64,000 nt of DNA from Serinus canaria (lineage: Eukaryota; Chordata; Aves; Passeriformes; Fringillidae): contig NC_066317.1 of assembly GCF_022539315.1 (NCBI RefSeq), positions 69,089,679 to 69,153,678 on the forward strand, written 5' to 3'. Positions 43,311 through 55,730 of this stretch are shown one piece after another. The position numbers and the translations under genes are program-made. The notes under the pieces were generated by a model. The model worked only from the letters and a program-made list of their open reading frames with translations. It was not told where the DNA came from and ran no database searches. Position 1 is the first letter of the stretch. Each line of letters opens with the position of its first letter.

Positions 43311-45184
43311 GCAGGAAAAACTGTCCCAGAGGGATCTGGAGGTTTGCAGCTTCCTTTTCAGTCTGTACAAGGCAGAAAGGGAAACTTTAAAGCACTTGAT
43401 ACCCAAAGGAAGAAGCCTGAAATCACCTGCAGGCTTACAAAGAAAACTATTCCAATAAAAAATTCCAGGTAGGCCACGAGTTTTTGCCATGTTTTAGTGC
43501 CACGAGGCAGAGGAACAGGAAAGGAACAAGTGCAAGGGAATTTTGACTCACTAGCAGGGAAGTTTTCCAACATTAAGCCAGTTCAACACCAGTCTGGTCA
43601 TCATCTCCTAGGAGATTATTCTTCCTGCACAAACCAGAAAAACCCCAAAGGTTGTCATGTAAAAAACAAGGGGGGGTTTGAGAGTTTTACTCCTTTTTAA
43701 TAGAGGAGAGCTGGAAGAAAAACAAGTGATTCTTATCTCTGAATTCAGTGTTTCACTATCAGTCCTGTGCCAGAATATGAAATTATTTCCTTGCTACAGG
43801 GAAAATCTCTACGTGCAAAGAGGTGCAAGACTCCATAATATTTATATTGTATTTATTTCATAGACAGCCCATCCATACTCCCCTTTCCTCATTCTCCACC
43901 TGAGGCTGCAGAACTACAGGAAATATCTTTTAATCCTGTTGCTGCCTCTTACCCCAGTGAGCAGAAACAACTTTTACACTCCAAAATGCCCCAACCCAAC
44001 CATTATTTGCCACTTTGAGAGCTGCAGTTCAGAGCTGTCCACCACCTGCCAGGCTGCAGCTCCTGATTCTGCAAAATTCAGCTGCAATTTCAACTCCTGC
44101 TCCCTGTCCTTCTCTTCCAGGCTGTATTTTGGGCTGTCCTGGCTGAGGAGAATGTGCAGACTTCAAAGAGCCACCTACAACAGTGCTGGCACCTTCTCAT
44201 CCATTGAGATGCTTCTCTCACAGACAGGCTGGCTCCATGCTGGAAATCCTGAGAAAATAGATAGAAATGCCTGGAATTAAAGCAGAGAGTAACTTGAGAG
44301 TCATTTCCTTCTCTGGGGAGCTCCCAGATGCCCTGCCCTTTCACCAGCCTCAAGTCCCAGGATGTGGCAAGAGATTACACCCAAGGACAGAATAAAACAC
44401 GTCAGGAGCACAATTCCTTTATCACAACATTCTGTCCTTCCTTTTTTTGGGGTGGTGCACAGCCCCAAGAGCTCAACCAGTCTGAAATGTCCCCGAGGAT
44501 GGGTTTGTGGAAGGAGCCTTGGTGTGATTTCAGAGCCTTCAGCACCAAAGCACCAAAACAAGGGGTTTTCTGAGAAAGGGAATAAAAGCAGTGGTGTAAC
44601 ACCCACCACAGAGCAGCTCTGGATGAAACCAAACATTCTTGGTAGTCCAAGGTCTTTGCTGCCTCCTCCATGAAGAAAACAGATGAGAAAAATAATGCAT
44701 TTCAAACCCTCTGCCGACCTCCAGTGTCTGAGAAACTGCAGCAGACTGATATGAAGAGAGGCAGCAAGATTCAGCTCAGACTGGCCTGCAAGTCCTGTTC
44801 CCACAGGAGAATGTATTTCCAGCCTGATAAGCTGGGCAGCAGCTTGATTTGGGAGATGTTTTAGTTCCAGAGTGAGAAACAACTCCTCTCTTTGCAGCAT
44901 TTGCTTCCCCCACGACAGCACCAGCCTCATCTGATTTTGTCTCTGGGCACTGAAGCCTGCTGGGAGCCAGATAAGCAGCCAAAATTAGGGCCAGAGTTGA
45001 TGTTATTCCACCAACTAATGCCCAGTGCTGTTCAAAGGAGAATCTTTTCATGATCAAGTTTATTGTCAGTCCACACAGCTCTAAGCTTTGGGAAGGAGAG
45101 CTCCAGAGCAGCCAAAACTGCCCTTCATCCCCTGCCAGGACCAACCACACTGATCCACCCTGCCAAAAACTCCTACAGGTACCA
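43311..45184. other. No gene seen
   Basis: Unique-looking DNA. The 209-codon minus-strand open frame at 44301-44930 lacks splice context and family features. A minus-strand donor-like site at about 43953 (CTGGG|GTAAGAGG) has no clear acceptor. Confidence 0.45.
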
Positions 45185-45290
45185 GGGAATTGTTGGTTTG
45201 GCTTGGAAGGGATGGTAAAGCTCATCCCACCATCCCAGGTTTCTCCATGTCCCATCCAACCTAGCCTGGAATTGGGGATATTTTTGTCTT
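45185..45290 (-). mobile_element. CR1 LINE 3' fragment
   Basis: Antisense, diverged CR1 end: TTGGTTTGGCTTGGAAGGGA, CATCCCAGGTTTCTCCATGT, CCCATCCAACCTAGCCTGG. Confidence 0.75.
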
Positions 45291-45727
45291 TCTCCACAAA
45301 CATGCCAAGCCCTCATTCAGAACCTACAAAGTTCCTCCCTAATAAAACATAAAAACACTGAGAAGCTGCATTCACATCTTCCTCATCTCCTTGCCCATGC
45401 AGATCACTTCAGGCTGGTTGAAGACCCCTCCTCTCCCAGCTCATGGGGGACATGAACTCCATCCCTTCCTCACCTTCTCTGCCCCTCCCCTGAACTGCTG
45501 CCAGAAACAGGGGAGCAAACAAAGGCAGCATTTGCAAGGAGCAAATCAGGGAGGCTGCTGCCCTGGCACGGTTGTTTGCAGCCTGGAGACACAAAACAGA
45601 CACTCTCAAAGCTTTTTAATAGAGAGTTTGCCTGCCATTACAAGTATTTATTGATTAGAGACTGAAACACCACAGCAGTTCATTGCCAGCCACCTTCTGG
45701 CTCCAGGACTCCCCTCCAGCTCAGCCT

Positions 45728-46896
45728 GGCTCTTTTCATGCTTGCTCCACCTGAACTCTCACAGTCACAATGTTCCCTGTGCTCTAAAATGATGCTACAA
45801 ACACCACTAAGGACCAAAAGTTCATTGTGGTTGTGAGAAATGATATTCACTGTCAAAAATCTGAAAGGTTTTATTAAACCTTATCAAAAACACAGCAGAA
45901 GACTGAAGAGAGAAAATATTCTGGTGTTGAGAGCAAAGGATTTCCCCACCATGTGCTCATCCACACCATGGAGGTTTCACCTTTTAACCCTTTAGCCCCT
46001 CCCAAGGTTCTGTCCATCAGCTCCTTGTTGTCTGTCCAGTGCTGGAGATCACTTCCTGACATCTTGATTGGAGGTCACCTGTTGCCATAGTAACAATCCC
46101 ACCCTCCCAAATGTCCCAAACCCAGGCCACCCCCTGATAACAGCACAAGGGGGGTAAAACAGAACTATAAATCCATGAAACTTCTCCTAACATACACACA
46201 TGATATTTGCCTTTTACTTGTGAGAGTCAGGCATGGCATTACTCATCTGTCACCTCAGGCTCTTTTCATGCTTGCTCCACCTGAACTCTCACAGTCACAA
46301 TGCTCCCTGCACTCTAAAATGATGCTGCAAACACCACTAAGGACCAAAAGTTCATTGTGGTTGTGAGAGATGATCCTCATTGTCAAAAAAAAAGTAAAAC
46401 AGGTTTAATAAAACCTTATCATAAATACAGTGGAAGACTGAAAAGAGAAAATATTATGGTGTCAAGAGCAAAGGATTTCCCCACCATGTGCTCATCCACA
46501 CCATGGAGGTTTCACCTTTTAACCCTTTAGCCCCTCCCAAGGTTCTGTCCATCAGCTCCTTGTTGTCTGTCCAGTGCTGGAGATCACTTCCTGACATCTT
46601 GACTGGAGGTCACCTGTTGCCATAGTAACAATCCCACCCTCCCAAATGTCCCAAACCCAGGCCACCCCCTGATAACAGCACAAGGGGGGTAAAATATGAC
46701 TGTAAATCTATAAAACTTCTCCTAACATACATAGATACATGATATTTGCCTTTTAATTGTGAGATTGCTCATCACATTACTCATCTGTCACCCCAGGCTC
46801 TTTTCATGCTTGCTACACCTGAACTCTCACAGTCACAATGTTCCCTGTGCTCTAAAATGATGCTGCAAACACCACTAAGGACCAAAATTTCATTGT
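45728..46896. repeat. Tandem array of a ~530-bp unit, 2.2 copies
   Basis: Units start at 45728, 46258 and 46796, each with GGCTCTTTTCATGCTTGCTC, GAACTCTCACAGTCACAATG, CACCACTAAGGACCAAAA and, in the two full copies, CCTTTAACCCTTTAGCCCCT-like and CCATAGTAACAATCCCACCC sequence. Copies 1 and 2 are highly similar; copy 3 is broken off after about 100 bp. The unit carries TTTATTAAACC / TTAATAAAACC (polyadenylation-like) and a GGGGGGTAAAA motif, which would fit an LTR or a retroviral internal end, but no TG..CA boundaries could be fixed. It could also be a complex satellite. Confidence 0.85.
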
Positions 46897-47301
46897 GCTC
46901 ATGTTGGGTGAGTGATGCAAATCCCCCCAGGGCTTCTCTCACCTCCCTGGGCTCGAGGCATTCATTGGGATGGGGATAGTCCAGCCTGGTCCATGCTCAT
47001 CAATCAGGTGCTGCTGGTAGTTTTAGCAAGAAGCCCTCACTGAGGGTTTGAGGTGAGTTTGTGACCCAGCTTTGTGTGATTTCACCACAAGCAGCTCTCC
47101 CCAGATGTCACATATCTGGTTTCTTTTCCCCAGCAGGAGGAAGGAGAAGGGAATTCTGTCCTGTCAGAGATAGGCTGCTTCTGTCCTGATACCAAAACCA
47201 ATTCAGGCACAGCCTGAGAGAGTCCCAAAAGTGTCTGGACAACTCTCTCGAGCACAGGGTGGGAATCTTGGGCCAAGAGTTGGACTTTGATGGTCTTTGA
47301 G
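46897..47301. other. No gene seen; sequence next to LTR
   Basis: GC-average DNA between the tandem array and the LTR. It may include retroviral internal remnants, but no reverse transcriptase, gag or env frame is recognisable. Confidence 0.35.
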
Positions 47302-47725
47302 TATTGTATTTGCTGGGTGCCATGGCAGGAAGGAATGATGAACTGACTCCATGTTCTCAGAAGGCTCATTCATTATTTTATGGTACTTTATTATATTAAA
47401 GAATGCTATACTAAACTATACTAAAGAATACAGAAAGGATACAGACAGAAGGCTAAAAAGATAATAATGCAAACTCCTGACTCTCTCCAGAGTCCTGACA
47501 CAGCCTGGCCCTGACTGGCCAAAGAGTGAAAACAACTCCCAGCAGAATGCAATGGAACAATCACCTGTGGGTGAACAATCTCCAAACACATTCCACATGA
47601 GCACAGCACAGGAGAAGCAAATGAGATAAGAATTGTTTTGGTTTTTTTTTTTTCTCTGAGGCTTCTCAGTTTCTCAGGAGAAAAATCCTGGGCAAAGGGA
47701 TTTTTTAGAAAATGTGAATGCCACA
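47302..47725 (-). mobile_element. Passerine-type ERV LTR (solo)
   Basis: On the minus strand it starts TGTGGCATTCACATTTTCTA. It contains CCCTTTGCCCAGGATTTTTC, GGGAGTTGTTTTCACTCTTT, TGTCAGGACTCTGGAGAGAG, the promoter- and polyA-like TTCTGTATTCTTTAGTATAG block and GAACATGGAGTCAGTTCATC near the end. It aligns along its whole length with the copy at 62980-63398 in opposite orientation. No viral coding frame lies next to it, so it is probably a solo LTR. Confidence 0.85.
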
Positions 47726-47726
47726 C

Positions 47727-47770
47727 CTGTGGGCCCCTTCCAGCTCAGAATATTCTACAATTCAATGATT
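47727..47770 (+). mobile_element. CR1 3' end remnant abutting the LTR
   Basis: CTGTGGGCCCCTTCCAGCTC followed by AGAATATTCTACAATTCAAT, the sense end of the CR1 variant also seen at 61795-61860. The LTR boundary lies directly beside it. Confidence 0.6.
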
Positions 47771-48304
47771 GAAATTCTGCCCCAAGCAAGGTGAGATCTG
47801 ACAGCTCTAGAGAGCTCCAAAGTCTTATCCCTTCTTGCCCAAGGAACATCCTGCAGCTCAGGCAAGTCTGGCCCAATCTGTGGTTGATTCCAGCTCATCC
47901 CTGCCTGGATCTGGTGTGGGCTGGGACACCAGGCTGCAGCCAGCCTCACTCATTAAAAAGGTTGAAATCACTGAGTGGCAGTGTCCCCATCACACAAAAC
48001 ACCCTGAGGTGCTGACAGCCCCATCCTGGCTGGATTCAAGGTCATTATCTGACTTTCTGAAAGACTAAAGGGTTCACCTGGCACATTTCCTCTGTCGTGA
48101 TCAGCAACAAGAAATAGAAACTGGGAGGGAAGGGTTGAGCAAGCCCTGTGAAAACCAAGAGGAGCAAGATGCAGACAGCTAAAGGCTCAGCCCCTCTCCT
48201 TGCAACATCCACCCAGGGTGAGTGTTCCTGGCCACAATTCCCACACAAACATCCCATTAAGGTTTTGGTTCTGCAGAGAAAGCAAAAGCCTGGAGCACTC
48301 TTGG
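47771..48304. other. No gene seen
   Basis: Unique-looking DNA with no splice-bounded open frame. Confidence 0.5.
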
Positions 48305-48709
48305 CTGCCAGCCTTGGAACACAGTGGGAGTCACTGGTGATGGGGATGGAGGGGGAAAAAGGGCATCTCAAGAGCCTAAAAACTGCTCCTTCCACTGATC
48401 CATCCATCTGCTCCAGCCCAGAGCCCTGGATTGGATAAAAATTCCCAATAAATATCAATTAAAGAGCTTTTGCAGCTTCCCAGCCTATGGAGAGGCTCCC
48501 TAAGGTGCTGCCAGCCTTTGAACACAGTGGGAGTCACTGGTGATGGGGATGGAGGGGGGAAAGGGCATCTCAAGAGCCTAAAAACTGCTCCTTCCACTGA
48601 TCCATCCATCTTCTATATCCCAGAGCCCTGGATTGGATAAAAAATCCCAATAAATATGCAATAAAGAGCTTTTGCAGCTTCCCAGCCTATGGAGGGGCTC
48701 CCTGAGGTG
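48305..48709 (+). repeat. 203-bp tandem duplication
   Basis: Units 48305-48507 and 48508-48709 are near-identical from CTGCCAGCCTT through GGAACACAGTGGGAGTCACT-like sequence, CCCAATAAATAT and CAGCCTATGGAG. Differences are a few substitutions and small indels (for example CTGCTCCAGCCC versus TTCTATATCCC). Open frames read on both strands are duplicated shadows. Confidence 0.93.
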
Positions 48710-51371
48710 TCCTCCAAGGATTTAAAGATCTCTGCAGCACATGTGCCCCTCACAGGAGGGCTCACTCATCCTCTGAGGTCATTTCAGCATCTCCAAAAAT
48801 CCTGCAGCAGGGAGACCTGCAGCTCTGCCTTGTGTCATGAGAACAGTTACCTTCTGTTAGATTTTTAAGAAAAAAAATAACAAAAAAATCTCCATAATAT
48901 TTCTTTTTTCCCACCTTTGACCATTCTCTTCAGTCTCCTCCCTTGAGCCCTTGGAGATTTTTATTATTTCACGATGTGTAAGGCAGAAACTCCTCCCTGC
49001 AGTCCCAGTAACCAAGAGAACCCTCAATCAAAGGGACATCAGATCAGACAAAGCCCTTCAGATCTCCAGCAGCACAAAGAGGATCAGCTGTGGCCTGGAG
49101 CAACACAACCTTCACAGGCTATTTCAGGGAGGTTAAGCAAATTTGGCTCAATAACACAAGTTTATGCCCCCTCTCCTCCCTGTAAATCATGCCCCATTCA
49201 CAACACTGGAGCACAGATTAAAGAAGACAGGGTTGATTAGCACCACAAAACTCTAAAGAGGTTAAATAATTATCCAGTCATTATCCCAACAGAATACTTG
49301 TGGCTAACACGCACAAAAAAAAAAAAAAAAAAAAAAAAGAAAAATTCCCAAAGTTTGGTGCTTGATGAAGCAACAGCACCTCTGCTCCAAAGAGAGGTGA
49401 TTTGCAGTGATTTCAACCATCTGGAAGAGTTTTTTTCAGGAGGCACAAAGCAGAGCAGGCCAGAAGAACAGAGCAGGGAGCTCTGGGGGAAGCAGCTGAG
49501 GTGCTTTGGAGCAGGTGAAGGTTTCCCTGTCAGAGGGAGAGATACAGAGATAATTCCAATCAATCATCCCTGAGAACAGGCTGATGTGGGATCAGGGCAG
49601 GAAAAGCAAAGATCCCCTCCAGGCTCTACAATCCCTGCACTTTCCAGCCAGGACTGACTTCCCTGTGCCCTCATGGTGGCAATTCCCTTCCCAGTGTGGG
49701 ATGGGAGTGCTGGGAATGGGATGGGGACACCCCAGCTGGGGTCACCAGGCAGCCCCCAAGATCCAAGAGACCCCAAAGCTGCCAGAACCCCCCTGTTAAC
49801 AACGCTACAGCCCTGGAGCAGGGTTTGTTGGCACTGAAAAGGGGAAAGCAGAGCTCCTCTAGTGGTGTCCCTCAGGGCTGGAAGCTCTCCAGAAGTTCAA
49901 GAGCAGCAATTTTTGGGTGGGTTAAAAGCATTTTTTCATGAACAGCTCCCAGCCAGTCCAAACTTCTGAGGGCTGAGGGGATCCCAGGAATGACCAGGAG
50001 CATGGAGGATGCTGCAGAACCAGCGAGCTCTGGAGCTATCCAGAGTATCCCAAAATCCCTGCAGCTCCTCCTGCAGCCACCCCAGAGCTCTGCAGGGCAG
50101 AAACCTCAGCCCCAGCTGCCCTCCCCACCCCACAGGGCACTCAGCACTGGGACAAAGGAGAACATGGGATGGATCCCCAGCACACCAGTCTGGACTTCTC
50201 AAGGCACTTTTCATCCTGCTCATGCTGGGACAAGCCCTCCTTCTGCTCCTTAGGCTCTCCCATCCCAGGGGGAAGCTGAGAAGGAAAAGCTGAGCAGATT
50301 TCCCAGTTTCCAGCCTCACCACCCCAGATCAGGGCTTGTCACCAGTCCTGCCCTCACCCTGGCAGAGCCTGGCCATGGCCATGGGACACTCCACCACCTT
50401 CTCCCAATCCAGAAGTGGTTTTTTCCTTCTCCACCACAGCAGTCCAAGGCTGGGCTGATCTACAGGAGTTTTACAGGGCTGTGGGGCACAGATCCCCTAA
50501 AAATATCCAGGAAAGGGCCACCATCCCTGAGCAGGAATGTCCCCAAGGTCTGGAAGGAGCTCCAGGGGGAACTCAGCAGCTTCCTGGTCAGGGCAGCTGT
50601 TTGTGCTGGCAGCCCCACCTGGGGACATCCCTGCCCTTCACCCAGGCTGGGACAATTCCCCACATCCCAGGCCAGCCCCTGGACCCTGTGTGGGCAGCAG
50701 GAACAAAGCTAAAAAGGCATCTGGGAGCATCCCAAAAGCAGCTCATCCTTTCAGCATCTCCTGAGGAGACATCCCAGGGCATCCCCCAGCTCCTGGGCAT
50801 CAAGAAAAAGGGGCTGGAGGAGATTAGGACAAAGATAAAGCCAAGCTCAAGGAGAGACTAGAACAGGAGCAAAACTCATTCTCTGCACACCCAGCAATGC
50901 AGCTGGATGATTCTTCCTCCTCTTCCCAATGGCCTGTGGCTCCTCCCTTGCTTGGATAACCCCAGAACCCCCAATCCCATTCCTGTTTTGCCCACAGACA
51001 GGGGCTATCCCTACCAGGAGCATCAGGGAAGAAACCCACAGCTGAGAACAGCAAATTCCCATTAATCTTCCTGGCTCACGGGGATGGAGGGGAAAGAAGA
51101 AGAATAAAAATGAAAAGAAATTAAGAATCATGCCCAAGAAATGCTGTCACTTATCACAAAGCAAGGTTGTCTGTGAGGCAGATCCCAATTAAAGGTGTCA
51201 GTTTGGAGTGACACAATATTCCCAGCACAAACACATTTAATTCTTGGATATAATCAAGTAGCTGGCAGGGGGAGCAGGCAGCAGGTCCTCTGAGCCTGCT
51301 CTTGAGGCTCTGAGCTGAGGTGAGCCCCAGGCACAAAATAAATGCATCTGCTGCTTTTAAACATGGGTATT
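48710..51371. other. No gene supported
   Basis: Unique-looking DNA with an A run at 49314-49339 and GC-richer but low-CpG sequence at 49560-50800. The Pro/Gln/Ser-rich open frames there overlap in several frames and have no splice support. Confidence 0.45.
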
Positions 51372-51560
51372 ACAGAGTCATGGAATTAATTGGGTTGGAA
51401 GGGACCTTAGAGACCATCCACTGCCACCCAGGGACACCTTCACTGGCCCAGGTGGCTCCAAGCCCTGTCCAAGCTGGCCTTGGGCACTTCCAGGGATCCA
51501 GGGGCAGCCACAGCTGCTCTGGGCACTCTGTGCCAGGGCCTCACCAGCCTCAAAATCAAT
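51372..51560 (-). mobile_element. CR1 LINE 3' fragment
   Basis: Antisense CR1: ACAGAGTCATGGAATTAATT, GGGTTGGAAGGGACCTTAGA, CACTGGCCCAGGTGGCTCCA, GGGGCAGCCACAGCTGCTCT, CACTCTGTGCCAGGGCCTCA. Confidence 0.92.
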
Positions 51561-52318
51561 AATTTCTTTTCAAATTTCTGCTCTAAAGCTGTTCTCTTGC
51601 AGAAAGGCTCTCTATCCATTATAGACTTTAATGTTCCTATAAAAGCAACCTGGGCAAATTTTCCCCCAAGTGTTTCCCAGATCCAAAGAAATCTAAGCAG
51701 GTGTGGACAGAACAAAGCACTCTGCAGAAAAAATCTCTGCAGCTATTTCACCTTCAGTTAAAAATCCCTCTCCACATTTGCCCCAATTTCTGCAGCCTTC
51801 AGCCCCAGATCCCAGCCCTGAGCTGGCCTTGGGGAGGTATTTGGGCTTGTGGTGGGGCTGACCCTGACTGGGTGCCAAAGCAGATCTGGCACCAGCTCCC
51901 CAGCTGGACAAGGCAGAGAAAACACAACAAGAAGCTCAAGGTCAGGACCAGGGCAGGCAGAGATCCCTCACTGGTGAAACCAAGGGAAAGCCAGGCTCAG
52001 TTCAGGGCAGTTTGTTTTATTTATTGCCAATCAAATCAGAGCAGGGCAAGGAGAAGTAAACCCAAATCTCAGAAACACCTTCCCCACAGCCCTCTCTTCT
52101 CCCTGGGCTCAGCTGGGTCCACCTTGCAGCCAGCTGGCATTGCTTCCATGGGACATGGGGACAGTTCCAGCAGCTTCTCATGGAAGCCACCCCTGTACCC
52201 CTAAACCATCCCAACCCCAGTGCAAGCCTTTCCCTCTTCTGAGGGACACCAGGGCCACCAACCCTGGGGACAGCATCACCTCTGCCAGGCTCCTCACCCA
52301 CCTGCCCTGGCCTCTCAC
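51561..52318. other. No gene seen
   Basis: Unique-looking DNA. The 167-codon plus-strand open frame at 51701-52204 has no recognisable features or good splice edges. Confidence 0.45.
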
Positions 52319-52373
52319 CTCTCCAGATGGAGCCAAGAAAGCCACCTGGGTGTTTTCCTCCTGCTCTGCTCCT
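52319..52373 (-). CDS. Weak candidate exon (possible 5' part of gene C)
   Basis: Minus-strand acceptor CCTTCTGCTTTCCCTCAG and donor GGAGAG|GTGAGAGG are both strong and enclose 55 nt. All three frames are open; the most protein-like reads GAEQEENTQVAFLAPSGE, entering in phase 2 and leaving in phase 0, which would fit 38783-38857. The 13.5-kb distance and the lack of frame constraint make this tentative. Confidence 0.22.
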
Positions 52374-52597
52374 CTGAGGGAAAGCAGAAGGCTCTTGGGC
52401 AAGCCAAGAGTGGTTTTTGTAGTGGTGGGACCAAGACTCAGCCTGCTCTGCTCCCTGACTTTATCAGTGACAATGTCCACTATCCTGTGACCCTGGGCAG
52501 CTGGGATAAGGACACAGGGATACTGGGACCACTGGAACCCTCCTGGGGACCCACAGGGAGCTCAGGGTGCAGAGGCCTGGACTAACACCCCCTTCCC

Positions 52598-53025
52598 TAA
52601 AAACTGAACCTCAGGAGCAGCCCTCCCTCCTGATTTTGGGAGCATTACCTCAGCCATGAGTGACCAGAGCAATGATTTTACCTTCTCACTCCCAAACCCA
52701 ACCTCATGGAGAGCTTGGAGAGACCACCAGGGAGTCCCAGAGCTTCTTTCAGGCTCACAGAAGAGCTGGTGGACATCAAGATTTTCATTTTAAGGGGAGC
52801 CATGGACCTGCCCCTGAGTGCTCCAGGCTCTCCAGAGTTTGTGCAGAACTCAACAAGACACCAGAGGCATTCAAAATGTTTTTTTTTCCTCTCCATCCAC
52901 TCTCATCCTCAGTGGGGAAAGCAGACTTGTAAATGTTCAGTCTACCATGCAGCACTGTTGATTTTCTAGGAGGTTTCCAGGCAAAACAGGGTGGGTGTTA
53001 ACTTTTGATAATCCCCTGCTCTGGC
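52598..53025 (+). repeat. Direct repeat, copy 1 (~428 bp)
   Basis: Near-identical to 55731-56145, beginning TAAAAACTGAACCTCAGGAG and running to GGGTGGGTGTTAACTTTT. It carries a short extra piece (AGGGAGTC region near 52730) absent from copy 2. Confidence 0.92.
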
Positions 53026-55249
53026 CTGAGAGAGGATGAGGACACTGGACATGTGGGACCCCCAGGATCCCCTGGGACCCTCAGGCAGAGCTGGCCTGCA
53101 AGGGGACAGGGACCCTGGGCATAGGGGACCCCTGGGATCCCCCAGGAGTCCTGAGGAACCCCAAAATCCAGGGCCACTGGTGCCCATCAGCAGCAAGCAC
53201 AGGGCACAGAGGCAGGGGTGGCCTGAGGGGATGAGGGGCAGAGACCCTGGGCACGTTTCACATCCCCCTGCCCACTCCAGGCTGGCACACAGCCCCTTCC
53301 TCAGGGGTGGCCAACACCCAGCCAGTGACCAAGGTCATTTCAGGAGGCAGCTGCACTTCAGTGCACTTTGCAGCAAGGTCAAATCATCAAATCCAAACAT
53401 CTTGAATTTGTCAGAACGGGCTTTGCTACATCAAAGAGACCCCCAGGGAGGGATAAGGATAAGGGAGGGGCACCCTGTGAAACCACTGAGAAAGCCACCA
53501 CTTAGCAAATGGGATTTATGGAAAGGCCAGAGTGGGTTTGGGCTGCAGACTTAACTCTTCCACACAAAGGAGGAGCCCCAGGAGGGGCAGAGGCTCCTTC
53601 AGGGGGTCACTGCACAAGAAAGGGAGCCCCAGCAGGACACACAGCACAGCAGGACCTGCTTTGTGCTGCACCGTGGGACTCCTGTTCTGCACAGCTGGGG
53701 TTGGACTGGGCTCCAGGGTTCTGCTTTTCCTCCTGAAGAGCTTTCTGGAGAGCCAGCATGTCCCAGTGTCAGCACCTTGGCATGGCTGAGGCGCTTCTGG
53801 AGGCATTGGGCTTGTCCAGATGATGCCTCAGGTTTGAGCTTTTCTATTTTCAGATCTGTGCTGCTTTAGTGTGTGGGTCTGAGCTTCATATTATGGGATG
53901 GTGAGCTCTGTGCACAGAGCAGGGAGACAAAACAATTCCTGCTCCAGCTGGGCACCAAGGACAAATGATCCCAATCTCAGCCCAGGAGCACAAACCCCGT
54001 GGGCTGGAGAGAGAAAAACAAGGGTGGGAGTGCCTGGGCTAAAGCTGGGCTGGGACAATGAACTGCAAGGTGGGAATGGAGCAGAACTGATCCCAGGGAG
54101 AGACCCCGTGACCAGGTGTCCATTTTGGGTCCATTTTGGTTCATCTTGGGTTCATTTTGGGACCATTTTGGTTCATCTTGGGTGCAGCCCTGGCTGGGCT
54201 CCTGTGCTGCCCAAGGTGCATCCATTGAGGCCTCCTAATAAATCCCTGCTTTATTCTTTAGCTCTGTCCAACCTCTGTTCTAGGTCAGCCTTCCCAAGGC
54301 ATCACAGCCACAGAGGGGAGGCACCCCCACCACCACACCACCCCCAGCCCAACAAAACAACACCCAGAACAGGTACAGAGCATCAGCTCCTTTGGAAAAC
54401 CCCTCCCAGACCATCAAGTGCAACCTTTGTCCATTTGGCTCACGTGGATTTGCTCCTCTCAGCTCTGCCAGATCTCCCCTCACCTTGCCCTGACATCTTT
54501 TGTTTCACAGCAAAGCCTCCTGTGAGGTGACACACACACAATTTCAGCCCTTGGGGCCTCCCCAACCTCACCCATCATTGTCACCACCCCATTCTGTGCC
54601 ACCCCTGCCTCTCAGGGCCACCTGGCCACCAAACCCCAGCCAAGATCTGGGCTAAAACCCCTCTGAAGTGATCCTGAACTCCTGCCTGGCTGGGTTGTGC
54701 AGGGATAAGTCTGAGATTGTTTTCACACATCCCCAGTTCAAAGTCTGTCACATGTAAAGCTGGACTTTTTAGCCAGAAAGAGCCCAAGTTTAAAAAACTC
54801 TCAGCTCTGCTATAAATTGCCAAGATGTGTCACAAGGGAGGGAGTGCACAGGGATTAAAACCCTCAGTGCCTCAGAAGGAGATGAATTTGTTCTGCAGAT
54901 GTAACACAGGGTGTTATCCCAGGGGTTAATTTTAGATTTTTAATAGGCAGAAATTACTCACATGGGAGCATTCTTAGAGGGGGATTGCAGACACAGACCT
55001 GTCTTGCAATCCAGCATGGCTTTTGCAGTGCTTTAAACTTCAGAAGCTTTAATTCCAAAGAGCTGGTTTGCATTTCAGCTCCAAGATCATTTGGTTGGAA
55101 AGAAGCACCAGGGCCAGAGAAGATGGAAGGAATGTTTGAGGCCAGAACATCCAAGGGCATTCATTAATTAACTGAAGGGCCATCAAGATGTGGCACCACA
55201 GACACCTTATCCCTGTTAAACCCATGAAGGGGTTGCCCTGCTAGGGAAA
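53026..55249. other. No gene supported; minor repeats
   Basis: Mixed sequence. 53037-53165 has repeated GACCC/CCTGGGA words. 54117-54185 is a short array of CATTTTGG / TTCATCTTGGG words (about 4-6 imperfect copies). The 210-codon open frame at 53898-54530 crosses that array and has no family features. Confidence 0.45.
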
Positions 55250-55435
55250 ATTCTTTTAAATTTATCTTTTAAATCCCTCTGGAAGTGGTGACTCCAGCAC
55301 TGTCCTGAGCATCCCTTTCAGTGAGGAAATTTTCCTTAATATCCAACCTGAATATCTCCTTGTGAGGAGAGCTGATCCCCACCTGGCTCCACTCTCCTGT
55401 CAGAAATCCATGGGAATTATCCAGTATTAAAGCCC
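55250..55435 (-). mobile_element. CR1 LINE internal fragment
   Basis: Antisense CR1 body without the 3' end: AAATCCCTCTGGAAGTGGTG, ACTCCAGCACTGTCCTGAGC, AATTTTCCTTAATATCCAAC, CTGATCCCCACCTGGCTCCA. Confidence 0.7.
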
Positions 55436-55730
55436 CAAATGTCACATGGGACCTTCCCCCAGTGCCACTGAAGTGGCCCAGGCAGGTGGTTTTGGTCAGC
55501 AGGCTCTTGCTGCCGAGTCTCAGCTCCCCAGAGGCAATTTCAGGGGCCTGGGAGGTTATTTGGAGTCATGGAGATGCAGCCTCACCCTGAGGGGGTCCTT
55601 CAGCAAAATGACATTTGGAGTGCTCAGATAACACCAGGCTGGTTTATCAAGGTAATGCCTGGTAACATAAGCAGGTATTAAATTGTTGTGGTGATTTAAC
55701 ACAAGCCTTACTATAACCACCTCTGTTCCT

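Noticed and set aside
44301..44930. 209-codon minus-strand open frame
   Set aside because: No recognisable features, no splice edges at plausible positions, overlapping frames of similar length.
45728..47725. A complete endogenous retrovirus
   Set aside because: Only one LTR of the recognised type is present here, and no gag, pol or env frame is visible between the repeats.
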